DNA of 64,000 nt from CAKZLS01 sp963771545 (lineage in GTDB: Bacteria; Pseudomonadota; Alphaproteobacteria; Rhodospirillales; Defluviicoccaceae), in NCBI GenBank assembly GCA_963771545.1, contig CAVYTX010000002.1:2232001-2296000 (forward strand). Direction: 5' to 3'. How positions within the stretch are numbered: position 1 is the first letter of the stretch; each line of letters starts with the position of its first letter. The notes beneath the pieces are model-generated. The model saw only the letters and a list, made by a program, of their open reading frames with translations, was not told the origin of the DNA and made no database searches. Of the stretch, positions 52,372-61,798 are shown in pieces. A program made the translations under genes and the position numbers.

Positions 52372-53957
52372 TGGCCCAGGGCTACCTCGCGATCGTTTTG
52401 CATGCTCACCTTCCGTATGTCCGCCATCCGGAGTATGAGAGCTTTCTCGAGGAGACCTGGCTGTTCGAGGCGATCACCGAGGTCTACATTCCCTTGCTTC
52501 GCGTGTTCGAGGGCTTGCGCGACGACGGCGTGGACTTCCGGGTGACGCTGTCGCTCTCGCCGCCCCTATTGGCCATGTTGAACGACGATTTCCTGCAGCG
52601 GCGCTACGTCGCGCACCTCGAACACCTCACTCGCCTCGGTGATCAGGAGATCCTTCGAAATCATTCGGATAGCCGATTTCTCGAAGCCGCGCGGATGTAT
52701 CATCGGCTTCTGCGGGAAACCCATGACGATTACGAAAACAAGTACCGGCGCGACCTGGTCGCGGCGTTCGGCCGTTTGCAAGACGATGGCTTCCTCGAGA
52801 TCATAACGGCGGCGGCCACGCACGGGTATCTGCCGATTTTGCGAACCCAGCCGGCGGCCGTAAAAGCGCAACTCGAAGTCGGCGCCGATGCCTATCGCCG
52901 GGCCTATAATCGCCCCCTACCCGGTTTTTGGCTGCCGGAATGCGGCTATTTCCCGGGACTGGAGGAGTCCGTGCGGCAAGCCGGAGGCCGCTACTTCTTC
53001 GTGGAAACGCATGGCATCATGAACGCCACCGCCAAACCACAGTATGGGTATCTGGCGCCCCTGGCCTGTCCAAATGGCGTCGCCGCCTTTGGCCGCGACC
53101 CGGCGTCCGGCCGCCAGGTTTGGAGCGCCGACGAAGGATATCCGGGTGACCCCTGGTATCGGGATTTCTACAAGGACATCGGCTTCGAGTTGGAGTTCGA
53201 CTACATCAAGCCGTATATTCTCGACGGCGAAACCCGGATATTCACGGGCTTCAAATACTACCGGGTCACGGGCAAGACCGATGAGAAAGAGCCTTATGAA
53301 CCCGACCGGGCGCGGGAACGCGCGGCCGTCCACGCGGACGATTTTATCAAACGGCAGAAGGAGGCCGTGGAGCGATACGCCCCGTCGCTGGACAAACCGC
53401 CGCTGATCGTCGCCCTGTATGACGCGGAATTGTTCGGCCATTGGTGGTTCGAGGGTCCGCAATGGCTGGATTTCCTGATCCGTAAACTGGCGCGCGATCA
53501 AGACACCGTGGAGCTTGTCACTCCGAGTCAATACCTGGAACGCCACCCCATTCAGCAGTGCGCTCAACCTTCGGCTTCAAGCTGGGGCGACAAGGGCTAT
53601 AGCGATTTCTGGCTCAACCCAGGAAACGACTGGATCTATCGCCATCTCCATGACGCGGCCGGACGGATGCAGGAGATGGCTCGCGACCACGCCGACGTTG
53701 CCCCCGGAACACCGGCATATCGGGCCCTGCAGCAGGCGGCGCGCTCTCTTCTCCTCGCGCAGGCCTCCGACTGGGCCTTTATCATGAAAAGCGGCACCGC
53801 CGTCGATTACGCTTATGGCCGGACCCGCGATCACCTCGCCCGCTTCCACTATCTGGCGGACGCGGTGACCTCCGGCACGATCGATGAGACGCGGCTTCAA
53901 GCGCTGGAAGCCATGGACGATATCTTTCCCGAGATCGACTATCGCGTCTTTGCCTGA
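52371..53957 (+). CDS. GH57 1,4-alpha-glucan branching enzyme
   Basis: 528 aa, typical for the GH57 branching enzyme with the C-terminal DUF1957 domain. HAHLPYVRHPEY at the start, nucleophile Glu190 in GFWLPECGYFPGLE, and acid/base Asp351 in ALYDAELFGHWWFEGPQW; these positions match the characterised family (Glu183 and Asp354 in Thermococcus). It should introduce alpha-1,6 branches. This may supply the branching activity that the altered GlgB at 37961 lacks. Coupled to the DUF4912 gene by a 1-bp overlap. Confidence 0.92.
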   Translation: MAQGYLAIVLHAHLPYVRHPEYESFLEETWLFEAITEVYIPLLRVFEGLRDDGVDFRVTLSLSPPLLAMLNDDFLQRRYVAHLEHLTRLGDQEILRNHSDSRFLEAARMYHRLLRETHDDYENKYRRDLVAAFGRLQDDGFLEIITAAATHGYLPILRTQPAAVKAQLEVGADAYRRAYNRPLPGFWLPECGYFPGLEESVRQAGGRYFFVETHGIMNATAKPQYGYLAPLACPNGVAAFGRDPASGRQVWSADEGYPGDPWYRDFYKDIGFELEFDYIKPYILDGETRIFTGFKYYRVTGKTDEKEPYEPDRARERAAVHADDFIKRQKEAVERYAPSLDKPPLIVALYDAELFGHWWFEGPQWLDFLIRKLARDQDTVELVTPSQYLERHPIQQCAQPSASSWGDKGYSDFWLNPGNDWIYRHLHDAAGRMQEMARDHADVAPGTPAYRALQQAARSLLLAQASDWAFIMKSGTAVDYAYGRTRDHLARFHYLADAVTSGTIDETRLQALEAMDDIFPEIDYRVFA

Positions 53958-53987
53958 TCGCGTTACGGTGCGGGTCCGGGCCCCGCT

Positions 53988-54743
53988 CTATGGATCTCCG
54001 CAGGAAAACGAAAAGCTGGCCGTCGCGTAGTTTTGCGCCAAGTCGTGAAGCATGAGGGTGCATGTTTCGCCGTCCTGCTTGAATATCCGAACCGATCCCA
54101 CGCTCATCGCGACCTTGCGCCCATCCCGCCTGACATAGATCGCATCCGGTCGTTCGGCGCCATAAGGCCCCACAACCGCCAGGGTATGCCCCCCTTTCGG
54201 AAGAAAGTAGGCCGTGCCCGGCCGCAGGGTGAACTCCCGGGTGGTCAACTGATACTTCGATATGGGCGCGTCCTCAATGATCGCCCCCAGCGATTTTCCG
54301 AGGCTTTGAATCTGACTTTCCCCCAGGTCCCCGGCCGCGAGAGCACCGACCAGTTCCCCGATGACCCCGAGCACCTTGTCTCTGAACTGCTTTTTGATCG
54401 TGGGGGCTTGGTCCGTCGCCCGCATGACCCCGAGTTTGAACTCGTTATTGAACAGAAAAACGTTGCGGGGCTCGGGACCGGCGGAATCGGCCGCGCCTTC
54501 TCCCGATGCCGCCTCCGATCCCGGGCCGTCCGATGATTGAATATTAATGGTGGTGTTGATTGCGCGGGAAATCTCACTCCCATCGAATGTGGCGGTGTTC
54601 TTGTTGACGATCAGGTAATAAGTGCCGGAGAGGCTGGCCGCGGCGCCGAGGATCAGGACGGCGATCTTGGACGCCAGTCGACGCTTGGGGTTGGATTCTC
54701 GCACGGTCAATGGGATCGGTTCCTGAATATAAGCGGGATACAC
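53988..54743 (-). CDS. Hypothetical membrane-anchored protein
   Basis: 251 aa. One N-terminal transmembrane helix (about residues 25-45, KIAVLILGAAASLSGTYYLIV) and a long extracytoplasmic part with a Ser/Gly/Glu-rich linker, a helical middle and a C-terminal beta-rich segment containing PGTAYFLPKGGHTLAVVGPYG and CTLMLHDLAQNY. No family recognised. It converges on the branching enzyme (30 bp) and is divergent from the GGDEF-EAL gene. The alternative start further inside is not needed. Confidence 0.65.
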   Translation of the reverse strand: MYPAYIQEPIPLTVRESNPKRRLASKIAVLILGAAASLSGTYYLIVNKNTATFDGSEISRAINTTINIQSSDGPGSEAASGEGAADSAGPEPRNVFLFNNEFKLGVMRATDQAPTIKKQFRDKVLGVIGELVGALAAGDLGESQIQSLGKSLGAIIEDAPISKYQLTTREFTLRPGTAYFLPKGGHTLAVVGPYGAERPDAIYVRRDGRKVAMSVGSVRIFKQDGETCTLMLHDLAQNYATASFSFSCGDP

Positions 54744-54871
54744 CGATGGGGTCCGGCGTCCTGGCTTTCCTGCCAGTATAGGTTTTTTTACCTATTTGTC
54801 AAGACGGAGGAACTTCCCGAGACGGCATGTCCCGGCGCGCTTAACGGTTCTTCAACCCTGCTCGGAATACA

Positions 54872-56788
54872 TTGATGCACCCCGGGTCGCCCAATCTCAC
54901 ACGAACGAGGCGCAATTTCTTCGGACAGGATGAGTTTGGTGCGTTTATGAACGACAACCCCTTGGACACGAAGACATCCGCCGACTCTCACCTGTTGCGG
55001 TATGGATCTCGCGCCCAAGAACTGAAAAAAGGCAACGTGTCCGACCCCTCCACGGATCCGGCAGACAACCTACGCCGATCCTATGCCTTGATGACCGCCG
55101 TCTTTGAAAGCAGCTTCGACGCGGTGATCGTGATAGCGGAAAACGGCCGGATCGAAGTGACCAACCATGCGGCGGCCGAGCTGTTTGGCCGCCAACCTGA
55201 GGCGTTGATCGATCGTCCGGCCAGCGAGCTGATTGCCGATATCGAATTCCGAATTCAGCAACAGGTCAAATCCCCCGGCGCTCTCGGCCGGCACAGCGAA
55301 ACGCTCGCTCGCCGTTTCGACGATTCGGAATTCCCCGTCGAGCTTGCCCTGGGAACCATTCAACTGGGCGGCGAGCCGCTCCACGTGGCTATCGTTCGCG
55401 ACATTACCGAGAGAAGACACCAACAGGATCAGCTCACACACCAAGCCCTTCACGATGCGCTGACCGGGTTGCCGAACCGTGTCCTGCTCAACGACCGGCT
55501 GGAGCAGGCTATCCAGGACGCCTGTCGCGGCGGAACCCCCCTGGCGGTTGCCTTGCTCGTTGTCGACCTTGATCGCTTCAAGGACGTGAACGACACGCTC
55601 GGGCACCATGTCGGCGATCAGCTTCTTACCGAACTGGGCAAGCGGCTCCTCCGCGTCACTCGCAAGACCGACACGATCGCTCGTCTCGGGGGTGATGAAT
55701 TCGCCGTGGTTTTGCCCGCGATCAGCGATCTTCAACGCGCCCGGCGCGTCTCGTCGCGGATGCTTCGCGCGATCCGAGAGCCTTTCCAACTCAACGATCT
55801 GTCTATCGACGTCGGCGCGAGCATCGGCATTGCCTTGTTTCCCGATCACGCCGAGGAGAAAGAAGAGCTTTTACGATGTGCCGACGCGGCCATGTACGAG
55901 GCCAAGACCGGCCCCGCCTCCATTGCCTTGTATGACAGCGACGCCGACCACCACAGCATCCGTTATTTGACGTTGACGGGAGAATTGCGGCGCGCGATCG
56001 AGGGGAGAAACCTCTATCTTGAGTATCAACCCAAGCTTGATTTGAAGACGGGACACATCCGCGGCGCGGAGGCCCTCGCCCGCTGGGATCACCCGGCACT
56101 TGGCCCCATCCGGCCCAAGGAGTTCATAACGCAAGCCGAGCGAACCGGACTCATAGGTTCGTTAACCCAATTCACCCTGAGCACGGCGTTCGGGCAGCTC
56201 GCGGAATGGTGCGGGGATGGTTTGGGCATTCACATGGCCATCAACATCTCCGCCAGAAGCCTCCACGATGCGGCCTTGCCGGGAATGCTGGCGGATCTTC
56301 TCGCCAAATGGAAAGTCGACGCTCGTCTGATTTCCCTGGAGATCACCGAAAGCGCCATCATGATCAACCCCGAAAAGGCCTTGAAGGTGGTCGAGCGGAT
56401 CGCCAAGATGGGCATTCGCCTTTCGATCGATGACTTCGGCACGGGATACTCTTCGCTCTCGTATCTGAGCCGTCTTCCCGTCCGCGAGCTGAAAATCGAC
56501 AGGTCGTTTGTGTCCGAGCTCATCAATCGAAAAGAAGACGCGGCGATCGTCCAGTCGACCATAGACCTTGCTCACAACCTCGGGCTCAAGGTTGTGGCCG
56601 AGGGCGCGGAATGCGAACCGGTCCTCATGCGGCTGAGGGAATTGGGATGCGATCTTGCGCAGGGCTACTTCATCGGCCGGCCCATGCCGGGCGATGAGGT
56701 TTGCCGCCGAGTTAAGGAGGGTCGTGCGTCCCCCTGCCGGTTGGCGGCGCCAACCACTCGCGAACACGTGGATCAACCCATCAATTGA
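54872..56788 (+). CDS. PAS-GGDEF-EAL cyclic-di-GMP enzyme
   Basis: 638 aa. A PAS domain (about residues 60-190), a GGDEF domain with RLGGDEFAVVLP and an EAL domain with GAEALARWDHP, EITESAIM and SIDDFGTGYSSLSYLSRLP. Both catalytic motifs are intact, so it may make and/or degrade c-di-GMP. The annotated start is 54872, but ATG 54947 is equally possible; PAS begins well after both. No transmembrane segments. It lies among alpha-glucan genes but has no evident regulatory link. Confidence 0.93.
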   Translation: MMHPGSPNLTRTRRNFFGQDEFGAFMNDNPLDTKTSADSHLLRYGSRAQELKKGNVSDPSTDPADNLRRSYALMTAVFESSFDAVIVIAENGRIEVTNHAAAELFGRQPEALIDRPASELIADIEFRIQQQVKSPGALGRHSETLARRFDDSEFPVELALGTIQLGGEPLHVAIVRDITERRHQQDQLTHQALHDALTGLPNRVLLNDRLEQAIQDACRGGTPLAVALLVVDLDRFKDVNDTLGHHVGDQLLTELGKRLLRVTRKTDTIARLGGDEFAVVLPAISDLQRARRVSSRMLRAIREPFQLNDLSIDVGASIGIALFPDHAEEKEELLRCADAAMYEAKTGPASIALYDSDADHHSIRYLTLTGELRRAIEGRNLYLEYQPKLDLKTGHIRGAEALARWDHPALGPIRPKEFITQAERTGLIGSLTQFTLSTAFGQLAEWCGDGLGIHMAINISARSLHDAALPGMLADLLAKWKVDARLISLEITESAIMINPEKALKVVERIAKMGIRLSIDDFGTGYSSLSYLSRLPVRELKIDRSFVSELINRKEDAAIVQSTIDLAHNLGLKVVAEGAECEPVLMRLRELGCDLAQGYFIGRPMPGDEVCRRVKEGRASPCRLAAPTTREHVDQPIN

Positions 56789-56966
56789 AGCCTGTTTTGT
56801 AAAGTAGAACAGCACCCGCGTTTATCGCCTTGCGCCCCGGCCCAATCGCTGTTTGAATTCGCCCGCCTCTGAAATGCGCGCCGGCGGCGCACTCTTTTCT
56901 TCGTAGGGCGAAACCGGTTCCTCCCTACTGCACACCCAAACCCCAACGGAACGAAAGCGTGATACC

Positions 56967-58433
56967 ATGACCGCTCTACCCGAATACATCAACGGCACGC
57001 TCAATCTCGCCGGCTCCGAAAAACAAATCGACAAGGAGATCCGCGCCGCCGCCAAGAAACCGGTTTTCAAGCCGGACAGCATGATCGATTTCGGACACAT
57101 CAAGGCGGCCTGCGCCATCGCGCTGCACATGCATCAGCCGCTGATTCCGGCGGGCGGGGGCGATCTGCGGACCGCCGAAATCATCTGTAACCTCAAGGAC
57201 ATGTGGGACAATCAGCACATCGGAGACAACTACAACGCTCCGGCGTTCGCGTGGTGCTACAAACGCATCGGTGAGTTCATTCCGCAGCTTGTCGGCGAGG
57301 GCAAGCAGCCGCGCGCGATGCTCGAGTACTCGGGCACGCTCCTTCACGGCATGCGGCAGATGGGCCTGAACGACGTCATCGATGCCCTGAAGACGATCAC
57401 CTGCGACCCCAAGTATCGGCATGCCGTCGAATGGTTGGGGTGTCCCTGGGGGCACGCGGTCGCTCCGTCGACGCCGGTCCAGGACTTCCGTTTGCACGTC
57501 AGGGCTTGGCAGCATCACTTCGCGGCCCTGTTCGGGATGGAAGCCCTGGGCCGCGTGCGCGGGTTCTCGCCGTCGGAGATGGCGCTGCCCAACCATCCCG
57601 ACGTCGCTTATGAGTTCGTCAAGACGCTCAAGGACTGCGGTTTCCAATGGGTTTTGGTCCAGGAGCACACGGTGGAGAACCCGGAGAACGGCGGCGGCGT
57701 GGAGAAAAAGCACCTGCCCCACCGGCTGGTGTGCACGAACTCCGACGGCAAGACCGCCGAGATCATCGCCATCATCAAGACCCAGGGCTCCGACACCAAA
57801 TTGGTGGCCCAGATGCAACCCTATTACGAGGCCAAATCGCTCGACCGCTGGGAATTGGCCGGCAAGAGCGTTCCGCCCCTGGTCACCCAGATCGCCGACG
57901 GCGAGAACGGCGGTGTCATGATGAACGAGTTCCCGTCCAAGTATATGGAAGTTGTTCGCGAATCCTCGGGTTCGGACACGCCGATGATGAACGCCACCGA
58001 GTATCTCGAGCATCTGTTCGCGCTCGGCATCAAGGAAAAGGATTTGCCGGTTGTTCAGCCGCTGTTTCAGAAGGTGATCTGGGACCGGGTCAAGCCGGGC
58101 GCCGGGCCGAAAAAGCTGGCGAAAGCCATCGAGGACTGCAAGGGCGCCGATCACCGCTTCCATATGGACGGCGGCAGTTGGACCAATGATCTCTCGTGGG
58201 TCAAGGGGTACGACAACATCCTCGGCCCCATGGAGAAGCTCAGCTCCCGGTTCAACGAGCAGGTGCTGGCGAAGAATGCGCCCACCGACGAGGACCGGTT
58301 CCGCAACGCGCTATTCCACCTGCTCTCGGCGGAGACCAGTTGCTACCGCTACTGGGGCCAGGGCCTGTGGACGGACTACGGCAGAGAGATCATTCGCCGG
58401 GCCGACGAGATTATCGCCAACGACTACGCGTGA
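56967..58433 (+). CDS. GH57-family protein, third copy
   Basis: 488 aa. Starts with a 45-residue tail, then IALHMHQPLIPAGGGDLRTAE and DMWDNQHIGDNYN. The nucleophile-like Glu204 is in GFSPSEMALPNHPD and TQIADGENGGVMMNEFPSK is the later acid motif; the end is SAETSCYRYWGQGLWTDYG. It resembles a GH57 subfamily with a GEGNGG-like acid motif; the substrate is probably an alpha-glucan. It is not the branching enzyme class. The 3' end overlaps the hydrogenase maturation protease gene by 23 bp, convergent. Confidence 0.88.
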   Translation: MTALPEYINGTLNLAGSEKQIDKEIRAAAKKPVFKPDSMIDFGHIKAACAIALHMHQPLIPAGGGDLRTAEIICNLKDMWDNQHIGDNYNAPAFAWCYKRIGEFIPQLVGEGKQPRAMLEYSGTLLHGMRQMGLNDVIDALKTITCDPKYRHAVEWLGCPWGHAVAPSTPVQDFRLHVRAWQHHFAALFGMEALGRVRGFSPSEMALPNHPDVAYEFVKTLKDCGFQWVLVQEHTVENPENGGGVEKKHLPHRLVCTNSDGKTAEIIAIIKTQGSDTKLVAQMQPYYEAKSLDRWELAGKSVPPLVTQIADGENGGVMMNEFPSKYMEVVRESSGSDTPMMNATEYLEHLFALGIKEKDLPVVQPLFQKVIWDRVKPGAGPKKLAKAIEDCKGADHRFHMDGGSWTNDLSWVKGYDNILGPMEKLSSRFNEQVLAKNAPTDEDRFRNALFHLLSAETSCYRYWGQGLWTDYGREIIRRADEIIANDYA

Positions 58434-58881
58434 GTTCGGCGATAACCCGCTCGACGGTCTCGGGCACGGCGCCGGCGACCGGTGGGGATAACGGATCACC
58501 GAATCCGTAGGATTCGCCCTCGATCCCGAAGACGATGAGATTCGACGGCAGACGGCCCAGTGCGCGGGCCGTCTCCACCGCGTCCACGAGCCCCAACAAA
58601 TGGCTGGAGACGCCGAACGCGCCCTTCGGCAAACGCTTGCGGCCCGCGTCGAATTGACGGATGGTCCCGGGTTGCGCGCCCGAGCGCATCGCGTCCATGA
58701 GGATAACCCGCTCGCGCCCCTCCCAGACGTCGAGCAGGGCCGCGCCGTCACCCGAGTGCTCGACGGCGGCGATTCCCCTTGCCGCCAATCGATCCACCAT
58801 GACCGGGCCGACACCGTCATCGCCCCGGTCGCGGTTGCCGACCCCGATGATCAGCGCCGAGCGACTGCGGCCTTCACCCAC
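58411..58881 (-). CDS. Hydrogenase maturation protease (HycI/HoxW type)
   Basis: 156 aa. Starts with IIGVGNRDRGDDGVGPVM, whose Asp/Glu-like residues bind nickel at the active site, and later VSSHLLGLVDAVE with the metal-binding His. It removes the C-terminal extension of the hydrogenase large subunit after nickel insertion. It overlaps the 3' end of the large-subunit gene by 8 bp, and is thus dedicated to it. Confidence 0.92.
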   Translation of the reverse strand: MGEGRSRSALIIGVGNRDRGDDGVGPVMVDRLAARGIAAVEHSGDGAALLDVWEGRERVILMDAMRSGAQPGTIRQFDAGRKRLPKGAFGVSSHLLGLVDAVETARALGRLPSNLIVFGIEGESYGFGDPLSPPVAGAVPETVERVIAELTRSRWR

Positions 58882-60172
58882 GGTCGACCGTCAGGTTCAG
58901 AAAATGAGTGGAACACGAGATACACGGATCGTAGTTGCGGATGGTCTGTTCGCAGCGCCACTGCAGGTCGCCGTCCGACAGGTCGATGTTGGCCCGGACG
59001 ACGCCGAGCAGGTCGTTCTCGATCTGCCGTTGGTTCTGCGACGTGGGCGGGACGATCGTCGCGTCCAGGATTTGACCTTCGTCGTCCAGCCGGTAGGCGT
59101 GGTAGCAGATCCCGCGCGGCGCCTCGGTGCACCCGTGGCCTTCGCCGGAACCGGCCACGACCTCGACACAGGATGCATCCGGCTCCTCGTACGCCTCGGC
59201 CAGTCGCAACGCCTCCTGGCAGGCATGGACCACCTCCACCATGCGCACGATAATGCTCTGGAACGGATTGGTGCAGAGCGGCCCCAGACCGGCGGCGCGG
59301 GCCGTTTCCTTCGCCAGATCCGAAAGCTGGTGGAAATTGTTGCTGTAGCGCGCAAGCGGCCCGACGAGATAGCGCTCACCGTCGGCCGTCATGCCGTGCA
59401 GCGCGGTGGAGTGTTTGACGTGCTCCTCGCGGAAGTGCGTCAGGAACGCGCTCGGCGGGATGTCCAGACCGCGGCTGGAAACGATCCGCCCTTCGTGGAT
59501 CGCGTATTCGTCCGGGTGCCGCAGGGATACGAACCGGTAGTCGTGATTGTATTCCGGAAAATCGAACGCGGCAAAAGCGCGCGTCAAGTCGACGGCGGCG
59601 TCGACGGCCTCCTTCAGCGGTTCGACGAGGGCGCGGACCGCCGTCGTGGACGGCGCCCTGTAGAAGCCCCCCACCTTGAGATTGACGGGGTGGACGGCGC
59701 GGCCGCCGACGACCTCCAGGATCTCGTTGCCGAGCCGCTTCAACGCCAAGGCCTTGGTGACGATCTCGGGATGGTCGCGGGCGATCTCGAAGGCATCCTG
59801 CATGCCGAGAAAATCGGGAGCATGGAGCATCGCCGCGTGCAGAACGTGGCTCTCGATCCACTCGCCGCAATAAATCAGACGGCGCAGATCCCTGAGCGGA
59901 CCGGTGACCCGAACGCCGAGCGCGTCCTCCATCGCCTGGCTGGCGCCTAGCATGTACGCGATCGGGCAAATGCCGCAGATGCGCGCGGTAATGTCGGGCG
60001 CGTCGGTAAACATGCGCCCCCGAAGCAGCGCTTCGAAAAAACGCGGCGGCTCATAGATCCGGAACTGGACATCCTTGACGTCGCGATCGCGGATGCGGAC
60101 ATACAGCGCGCCCTCCCCCTCCACCCGCGCCAGGGCGCCGACCTTGATGGTGCGTGATTTGGACTTAGTCAT
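58874..60172 (-). CDS. Group 3b [NiFe] hydrogenase large (alpha) subunit
   Basis: 432 aa. L1 motif RICGICP (Cys66, Cys69) and L2 motif DPCISCSTH (Cys417, Cys420) ligate nickel and iron, followed by a short C-terminal extension FLNLTVDRG for protease processing. Group 3b (sulfhydrogenase-type) features: RICGICPIAYMLGAS and the operon of FAD/NAD(P) and Fe-S subunits. It is a cytoplasmic, bidirectional, NADP(H)- or NAD(H)-linked enzyme by family. Overlaps the small-subunit gene by 8 bp. hyp maturation genes are at 32997-37788. Confidence 0.95.
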   Translation of the reverse strand: MTKSKSRTIKVGALARVEGEGALYVRIRDRDVKDVQFRIYEPPRFFEALLRGRMFTDAPDITARICGICPIAYMLGASQAMEDALGVRVTGPLRDLRRLIYCGEWIESHVLHAAMLHAPDFLGMQDAFEIARDHPEIVTKALALKRLGNEILEVVGGRAVHPVNLKVGGFYRAPSTTAVRALVEPLKEAVDAAVDLTRAFAAFDFPEYNHDYRFVSLRHPDEYAIHEGRIVSSRGLDIPPSAFLTHFREEHVKHSTALHGMTADGERYLVGPLARYSNNFHQLSDLAKETARAAGLGPLCTNPFQSIIVRMVEVVHACQEALRLAEAYEEPDASCVEVVAGSGEGHGCTEAPRGICYHAYRLDDEGQILDATIVPPTSQNQRQIENDLLGVVRANIDLSDGDLQWRCEQTIRNYDPCISCSTHFLNLTVDRG

Positions 60173-60947
60173 GCCGCTCGCTTTCCTTGTGGAACGCGGC
60201 GGCGGCGGCGTTGAAACTCCGGAACAGGTCCCGAATCTCCGGCCGCGTGGCCCCGGTCTTCCCCAGCCACCGGCTCAGGCTGGCGGTGTTCGGGGTTTCC
60301 ATGGGACCGAAGCAGCCGTAGCAACCCCGCTCGCGCGGGGGACAAAGGTTGCCGCAGCCCGCCTGGGTCACCGGACCAAGGCAAGGCGTTCCCCGCGCCA
60401 CCATGACGCAGACGGTGCCCCGCCGCTTGCACTCGAAGCATTCGCTGTGGGTTGGAATATTGGGGCGGCGACCGGTCAGAAACGCGCTCAGGACTTCCAG
60501 CAACTGCCGCCGGTCGATGGGGCATCCCCGAAGTTCGAAATCGACCTTGACGTGATCATGGATCGGCGTCGACCTGGCCAGGGTGTCGATGTAGGCGGGG
60601 TGGGCGTAGACGGTGGCGATGAAATCCTCCACCTTGGCGAAATTGCGCAATGCCTGAATCCCGCCGGCCGTCGCGCATGCCCCGATGGTCACCAGCCGTT
60701 TCGACTGGCGGCGGATCCTCTGGATGCGCTCCGCGTCGTCGGCGGTGGTGATCGATCCCTCCACCAGCGAAAGATCGTAGGGGCCTTTGACCGTTGCGCG
60801 GCTGGCCTCGAGAAAGTGGGCGATGTCGATATTGTCGATCAGTTCCAGAAGCTCGTTCTCGCAGTCCAGCAACGACAATTGGCAGCCGTCGCAGGACGCG
60901 AATTTCCAAACGGCCAGCTTGGCTTTTCGGGACTTCCGCATGCTCAC
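60165..60947 (-). CDS. Group 3b [NiFe] hydrogenase small (delta) subunit
   Basis: 260 aa. WKFASCDGCQLSLLD at the start carries the proximal-cluster Cys pair; then VTIGACATAGG, ELRGCPIDRRQL and a Cys-rich middle SECFECKRRGTVCVMVARGT then GPCLGPVTQAGCG, with CGNLCPPRERGCYGCFGP. It transfers electrons between the NiFe centre and the diaphorase module. It starts 4 bp inside the preceding gamma-subunit gene (ATGA-type). No signal peptide, consistent with a cytoplasmic enzyme. Confidence 0.94.
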   Translation of the reverse strand: MSMRKSRKAKLAVWKFASCDGCQLSLLDCENELLELIDNIDIAHFLEASRATVKGPYDLSLVEGSITTADDAERIQRIRRQSKRLVTIGACATAGGIQALRNFAKVEDFIATVYAHPAYIDTLARSTPIHDHVKVDFELRGCPIDRRQLLEVLSAFLTGRRPNIPTHSECFECKRRGTVCVMVARGTPCLGPVTQAGCGNLCPPRERGCYGCFGPMETPNTASLSRWLGKTGATRPEIRDLFRSFNAAAAAFHKESERHD

Positions 60948-61798
60948 AGCTCCCTGACCCGGAACAGATCCTCGATCCGGTCAAAACGGAAGACCGGACC
61001 GTCGCGGCACACGAAATGGCCGCCGAACTGACAGTGCCCGCAGAATCCCACTGCGCACTTCATATTGCGCTCCATGGACACATGGATCCGCTCGCTGCTC
61101 ACGCCTTGATCGTTGAGCGCCTGTATGGTGAACCGCATCATGGTTTCGGGACCGCAAATCATGGCCGCCGTGTTGTCCGGATCGAAGCCCCCGTGATCGA
61201 CGAGTTTGGTCACCACACCGACGTTGCCGTGCCAGTCCCCGGATGCCCGGTCAACGGTCACGTCGACATAGGTGTCGAGGCGGCCGCTCCATTTCTCCAG
61301 TTGGGTCCGGAACAGAATGTCCCTCGGCGTTCGAGCGCCATACAGAATGACAAACCGGCCGTAGCGCGCCCGGTTCGCCAGGATGTGGTAGATCGCCGGC
61401 CTCAGCGGCGCAAGACCGACCCCGCCGGCGACGATGACCACGTCGCTCCCCACTGTCTCCTCGACGGGCCACGCGCTGCCGAACGGGCCGCGAACCCCCA
61501 TGACGGCGCCGCGTTTCATTGCCGCCATCGCCACCGTGACGGAACCGACGGCGCGAATGGTATGAACCAGCGTTTCCGGATCACCGGGATCGCCGCTGAT
61601 GCTGATCGGAACCTCGCCGACGCCGAACCGGTACAGCATGTTGAATTGACCGGGAGCGAAGGGAAACGGATTTGGTCCCTCCTCCGGCCGCAGATCCACC
61701 GTGAACGTGTCGCTCAGATTTTTTACCGTCCGCTCGATCCGAAAAGGAACGGGAACCATCGGCCCGGTGACCGCTGGCGTGGCGGGCCCGTGTGTCAT
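60944..61798 (-). CDS. Group 3b hydrogenase FAD/NAD(P)-binding (gamma) subunit
   Basis: 284 aa ferredoxin reductase-like protein: an FAD-binding barrel, NAD(P)-binding region with VIVAGGVGLAPLRPAIY and a C-terminal Cys motif (CAVGFCGHCQFGGHFVC) that binds [2Fe-2S]. It passes electrons to or from NAD(P)+. It is coupled by 4-bp overlaps to the small-subunit gene downstream and to the cyclic-nucleotide-binding protein gene upstream (61795-61798). Confidence 0.93.
   Translation of the reverse strand: MTHGPATPAVTGPMVPVPFRIERTVKNLSDTFTVDLRPEEGPNPFPFAPGQFNMLYRFGVGEVPISISGDPGDPETLVHTIRAVGSVTVAMAAMKRGAVMGVRGPFGSAWPVEETVGSDVVIVAGGVGLAPLRPAIYHILANRARYGRFVILYGARTPRDILFRTQLEKWSGRLDTYVDVTVDRASGDWHGNVGVVTKLVDHGGFDPDNTAAMICGPETMMRFTIQALNDQGVSSERIHVSMERNMKCAVGFCGHCQFGGHFVCRDGPVFRFDRIEDLFRVREL

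Noticed and set aside
55070..55849. 259-aa minus-strand frame inside the GGDEF-EAL gene
   Set aside because: Shadow; the plus strand encodes intact PAS, GGDEF and EAL domains.
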